19,576 nt of DNA from Flammeovirgaceae bacterium UBA5867 (lineage in GTDB: Bacteria; Bacteroidota; Bacteroidia; Cytophagales; Cyclobacteriaceae), in NCBI GenBank assembly GCA_002432545.1, contig DJFR01000168.1, forward strand, positions 11,130 to 30,705. The letters run 5' to 3'. Of this stretch, positions 16,392 through 19,576 are shown piece after piece. The position numbers and the translations under genes are program-made. The notes under the pieces were generated by a model. That model did not search any database. It saw only the letters and a list, made by a program, of their open reading frames with translations, and had not been told where the DNA came from. How positions within the stretch are numbered: the first letter of the stretch is position 1; every line of letters starts with the position of its first letter.

Positions 16392-17423
16392 ATGCGAGAA
16401 GATTACCTGAAAAGTGATGGCGAAGGCCAGAGTGCTGTTGAAAAAGAGATTGAGAAAGCACTTCGTCCATTATCATTTGAAGACTTTACAGGTCAGCAAA
16501 AGGTAGTAGATAACATTAAAGTTTTTGTGCAGGCCGCGAAGCAACGAAGTGAACCGCTCGATCATGTATTGCTTCATGGCCCTCCGGGACTCGGCAAGAC
16601 TACACTATCAAATATTATTGCCAACGAGCTTCAGGCCAATATCAAAATTACATCCGGCCCGGTGCTTGATAAGCCCAGCGATCTCGCAGGTTTGCTTACC
16701 AACCTGGAAGCACACGATGTTTTGTTTATCGATGAGATTCACCGTCTCAATCCTATAGTAGAGGAGTATCTATACTCTGCGATGGAAGATTTTCGCATTG
16801 ATATTATGCTTGACTCGGGGCCGAATGCACGCTCTGTACAAATCGGGTTGAATCCATTTACGTTGATTGGTGCCACTACACGTGCAGGTCTGCTAACGTC
16901 ACCCCTACGCGCACGCTTCGGTATAAATGCGCGACTTGAATATTACGATTCAGCGTTGCTTACAAAAATCGTAAACCGTTCGTCTGCTATATTAAATACA
17001 CCTATAGAAGCCGATGCTGCTTTTGAAATTGCACGCAGAAGTCGAGGAACTCCACGTATCTCTAACAACCTGTTACGAAGAACGCGCGACTTCGCCCAGA
17101 TAAAAGGAAACGGAACCATTACAAAAGCCATAGCACAGATGGCACTGAAAGCGCTTGACGTAGATGAGAATGGTCTTGATGAAATGGACAACCGTATTCT
17201 TCTCACCATCATTGAAAAATTCAAAGGTGGTCCAGTCGGAATCACTACCATTGCTACTGCAGTCGGCGAAGAAGGTGAAACGATTGAAGAAGTATACGAA
17301 CCTTTTTTAATACAGGAAGGCTATATCAAGCGAACATCCCGTGGACGGGAAGCTACCGAACTGGCATACAAACACCTGAAGATCGTTCCGCCCCTTGGGA
17401 AAAGGCCGGGCTTGTTCGATTAA
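16392..17423 (+). CDS. ruvB: Holliday junction branch migration ATPase RuvB
   Basis: The 343-residue protein matches RuvB from end to end. An N-terminal RPLSFEDFTGQ (25-35) precedes Walker A GPPGLGKTT (63-71). Walker B and the box II helicase motif are DEIH (114-117). ATTRAGLLTSPLRARFG (161-177) holds sensor I and the arginine finger, and the C-terminal winged helix ends in KRPGLFD. Hexamers of RuvB drive branch migration of Holliday junctions together with RuvA and RuvC, neither of which is encoded nearby. No Shine-Dalgarno sequence precedes the ATG. The gene stands alone, between the divergent apbE block and a separate GltB-like gene. Confidence 0.98.
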   Translation: MREDYLKSDGEGQSAVEKEIEKALRPLSFEDFTGQQKVVDNIKVFVQAAKQRSEPLDHVLLHGPPGLGKTTLSNIIANELQANIKITSGPVLDKPSDLAGLLTNLEAHDVLFIDEIHRLNPIVEEYLYSAMEDFRIDIMLDSGPNARSVQIGLNPFTLIGATTRAGLLTSPLRARFGINARLEYYDSALLTKIVNRSSAILNTPIEADAAFEIARRSRGTPRISNNLLRRTRDFAQIKGNGTITKAIAQMALKALDVDENGLDEMDNRILLTIIEKFKGGPVGITTIATAVGEEGETIEEVYEPFLIQEGYIKRTSRGREATELAYKHLKIVPPLGKRPGLFD

Positions 17424-17494
17424 CCGTGTGTCTTTTTACTATATACTCCCTCTAAAACTTCAAGGACCTTCCGTCAACTATATATTTTGATTCT

Positions 17495-19075
17495 ATGAGA
17501 AAAATTTTTGTTGTCGTCAGCATCGTTGTTACCATGCTGATGTTGCTGTGGGCCTGGTTCTGGTGGCCGGCACTTTTCGGATTTTTAATTATAGGTCCTG
17601 TTATCGGTATGGGTATTCAGGATATGATTCAGAAGAAACAATCTATCAAACGAAACTTTCCGGTGCTTGGAAGGCTTCGATATGTTTTTGAAGATATGCG
17701 TCCGAAAATTCAACAGTACTTTGTTGAATCGGATACCGATGGATCACCTATAAACCGCATCGATCGTTCCGTTATATATCAGCGTGCTAAAAAACAAATC
17801 GACACAACTCCGTTCGGTACGCAACTCAACGTCTATGCGGAGGGATATGAATGGATGAGTCACTCCATCGTTCCACTTGATTTTCATAAGATGGATCAAA
17901 GTCCGCGAGTCTTGATTGGTAATAAAGATTGCAGGCAACCATACTCAGCCAGTATATTAAATGTATCGGCTATGAGTTTTGGTTCACTGAGCAGTAACGC
18001 GGTTGTGGCCCTTAATTCCGGTGCCAAGATCGGAGGCTTTGCACATAATACAGGCGAAGGAGGTATCAGTCATCATCACACTGACAATGGTGGTGATCTC
18101 ATCTGGCAGATTGGTACAGGTTATTTTGGTGCGCGCGATGAAGCCGGTAATTTTAATGCAGAAGGTTTTAAGAAGAATGCTCTGCGACCGGAAGTAAAAA
18201 TGATCGAGCTAAAACTTTCGCAAGGTGCCAAGCCCGGGCACGGAGGTATACTTCCTGCGAAAAAGAATACGCCCGAGATTGCAGCGATTCGTTTGGTAAA
18301 GGCGGGTACTACAGTTTTCTCTCCTCCTTTTCACAGTGCATTTCAAACTCCACGCGAAATGATACTGTTCATCAAGCAGATGCGTGATTTGTCGGATGGT
18401 AAACCGGTTGGATTTAAACTTTGCATCGGGCGTAAAAGTGAATTTATTTCGATTTGCAAGGCAATGGTCGAACTCGATATTTACCCTGACTTTATAACGG
18501 TTGATGGCGGTGAAGGCGGAACAGGCGCAGCACCTCCTGAGTTTTCAAACTTTGTAGGTATGCCGTTGCTGGAAGGTCTCGCGTTTGTGGATAACATGCT
18601 CAAGGGATTCAACATCCGTCAGCATATTCGCGTTATAGCTTCCGGAAAAATTCTTACCGGCTTCCACATGATTCGTGCTATAGCATTAGGTGCTGATATG
18701 TGTAACAGTGCGCGTGCTATGATGATGGCGCTGGGATGTATACAGGCATTGGAGTGTAACAAGAATACATGCCCGACTGGCGTTGCAACGCAAGACCCCG
18801 AACTTGTTAACGGACTGGACATTGACGATAAGAAAGTTCGCGTTGCCAACTTCCATAAACATACCGTAGAGAGTTTTGTAGAATTACTCGCAGCAGCCGG
18901 TCTTGATAATCCACGCAAGCTCAACCGCCACCAGATCAGCAGACGTATATTTATGAACGAGATAAAAACACTGGAAGAAATATATCCATCTATACCATTA
19001 GGTTCTATGCTGGATTGCTCGGTGCCCGAACCGTATAAAAAATCATGTGAGTCTGCGAGTGCCGATCGATTTTAA
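17495..19075 (+). CDS. Membrane-anchored GltB-like FMN/3Fe-4S protein
   Basis: The 526-residue protein corresponds to the FMN-binding glutamate synthase domain (Glu_synthase, PF01645) standing alone, without the glutamine amidotransferase and C-terminal GXGXG domains of full GltB. Residues 4-42 form one or two membrane helices. The catalytic domain has SAMSFGSLS (158-166), HNTGEGG (184-190), KPGHGG (246-251), and DGGEGGTGAAPPEF (337-350), which binds FMN phosphate. Three cysteines at 415, 421 and 426 in the C-x5-C-x4-C pattern (ending NTCPTGVATQ) match the GltB [3Fe-4S] ligands. It should be an oxidoreductase at the inner membrane, but glutamate synthase activity is doubtful without an ammonia-donating domain. 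It stands 71 bases after ruvB and ends before a strong terminator. Confidence 0.93.
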   Translation: MRKIFVVVSIVVTMLMLLWAWFWWPALFGFLIIGPVIGMGIQDMIQKKQSIKRNFPVLGRLRYVFEDMRPKIQQYFVESDTDGSPINRIDRSVIYQRAKKQIDTTPFGTQLNVYAEGYEWMSHSIVPLDFHKMDQSPRVLIGNKDCRQPYSASILNVSAMSFGSLSSNAVVALNSGAKIGGFAHNTGEGGISHHHTDNGGDLIWQIGTGYFGARDEAGNFNAEGFKKNALRPEVKMIELKLSQGAKPGHGGILPAKKNTPEIAAIRLVKAGTTVFSPPFHSAFQTPREMILFIKQMRDLSDGKPVGFKLCIGRKSEFISICKAMVELDIYPDFITVDGGEGGTGAAPPEFSNFVGMPLLEGLAFVDNMLKGFNIRQHIRVIASGKILTGFHMIRAIALGADMCNSARAMMMALGCIQALECNKNTCPTGVATQDPELVNGLDIDDKKVRVANFHKHTVESFVELLAAAGLDNPRKLNRHQISRRIFMNEIKTLEEIYPSIPLGSMLDCSVPEPYKKSCESASADRF

Positions 19076-19092
19076 ATTTTTGTTTATGAAAA

Positions 19093-19126
19093 CGGGTGAT
19101 GGTATTCCGAGCATCACCTGTTTTTT
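19093..19126 (+). terminator. Intrinsic terminator
   Basis: A nine-pair stem (CGGGTGATG at 19093-19101 with CATCACCTG at 19112-19120, one G/T wobble) closes a ten-base loop and is followed directly by six T (19121-19126). It lies 18 bases after the stop of the GltB-like gene and separates it from the next gene. Confidence 0.85.
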
Positions 19127-19127
19127 A

Positions 19128-19135
19128 TACCTTTG
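19128..19135 (+). promoter_or_regulatory. Bacteroidota-type -7 promoter element
   Basis: TACCTTTG matches the TAnnTTTG consensus of Bacteroidota housekeeping promoters exactly and lies 28 bases before the GTG start of the next gene. No TTG is present at the expected -33 position, which falls within the terminator hairpin. Initiation would be near 19142, giving a leader of about 20 bases. Confidence 0.6.
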
Positions 19136-19163
19136 TTAACATATAACTTTTTAAACCAGACTC

Positions 19164-19576
19164 GTGCTTCGTAAGTTTTTCCCACGCGATAAAAACTATG
19201 TTCTTAAAGAGGTACAGTCGTCTCTTGAAAATTCGTTGCTGCAGTACCTGGTAGACTATGTAAAAGTAGAATACCTGCTCCGTTTCAACGCGTTGGGCTT
19301 AATGGATGAAACAGCCGAGCGCATCAAGCAACACACCACTTCCGATTACGCTCACCTCAGTGAGTTTTACCAGCACCTCGCAGCAGTATACCGTTTCAAA
19401 AATTATAGCGATAACCAGTTGGAGTTTATTTTCGATGGCCGCGACCCGGCAACAAAATATACAGAGGAGTGGACTAAAACATTTCGTCAGTGGGCAAAAG
19501 AATTTTGCAGACACGAGCAGTTTATCCGCGCTATATTAGAACTCACTGTTTTCTATCCTGAAGACTATACGCCACA
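19164..19576 (+). CDS. Unrecognised protein, 5' part only
   Basis: An open frame starts at GTG 19164 and runs off the right edge after 137 codons. An in-frame TAA at 19152-19154 means the start must lie here; no ATG occurs before codon 48. The visible part is highly charged and aromatic, probably all-helical (LRKFFPRDKNYVLKEV at 2-17, then repeated YL, FY and W residues), with no signal peptide or membrane segment. I do not recognise a family. The terminator before it and the exact TAnnTTTG element 28 bases upstream show that it is a separate transcription unit. Coding is supported by the long open frame and these signals. Confidence 0.7.
   Translation, partial: MLRKFFPRDKNYVLKEVQSSLENSLLQYLVDYVKVEYLLRFNALGLMDETAERIKQHTTSDYAHLSEFYQHLAAVYRFKNYSDNQLEFIFDGRDPATKYTEEWTKTFRQWAKEFCRHEQFIRAILELTVFYPEDYTP

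Noticed and set aside
17481..17489. TATATTTTG before the GltB-like gene as a -7 promoter element
   Set aside because: It is one base too long for TAnnTTTG and would place the transcript start almost on the start codon.
19306..19539. 77-codon plus-strand frame starting with ATG near the right edge
   Set aside because: It overlaps the longer GTG-started frame that remains open to the window end and has a promoter and terminator in the right places.
1..19576. CRISPR arrays, tRNA or rRNA genes, insertion sequences
   Set aside because: No regularly spaced repeats, no recognisable RNA genes and no transposase motifs were found on either strand.

Overview
The window is about 19.6 kb of ordinary, moderately A+T-rich bacterial DNA. 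It most likely comes from the Bacteroidota, perhaps the Cytophagales. The reasons are an exact TAnnTTTG-type promoter element in front of the last gene, mostly weak or absent Shine-Dalgarno sequences, and the protein style throughout. This placement is inference; no rRNA or tRNA lies in the window. No insertion sequence, CRISPR array or tRNA was seen, and no gene appears broken.

Region 1 (245-13212) is a surface-glycan or glycolipid type biosynthetic locus in three transcription blocks. The first block (245-8633, plus) is a tight seven-gene run. It encodes a winged-helix/nucleotidyltransferase protein, a B12-binding-type radical SAM enzyme, a SAM methyltransferase, a second paralogous radical SAM enzyme, a PglK-like ABC flippase/exporter, a GT2 glycosyltransferase and a GT-B-like glycosyltransferase. 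Several junctions overlap as ATGA or TAGTG, implying translational coupling. The second block (10818-8630, minus) holds two GT4 glycosyltransferases and converges on the first, with the stop codons interlocked in TTAA. The third block (11028-13212, plus) is a third, more divergent radical SAM enzyme followed closely by an NPPY-type methyltransferase. Three radical SAM enzymes, two methyltransferases, four glycosyltransferases and one flippase together suggest assembly, radical modification (for example C-methylation) and export of a lipid-linked glycan. The product cannot be named from sequence. This is the best candidate for an undescribed system here.

Region 2 (16208-13202, minus) is a three-gene run: ApbE-type FAD:protein FMN transferase, a ZIP metal transporter with a His-rich loop, and a lipoprotein carrying one CxxCH haem-c motif. 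It looks like an envelope redox/metal module. Its last gene overlaps the end of region 1 tail to tail.

Region 3 (16392-19576, plus) is ruvB (Holliday-junction helicase motor), then a membrane-anchored stand-alone GltB-like FMN/3Fe-4S protein with a clear intrinsic terminator behind it. Last comes the start of an unrecognised gene with its own promoter, cut off by the window edge.

The non-coding gaps are all under 300 bases. The largest are 1-244, 16209-16391 and 10846-11027; each is described below.
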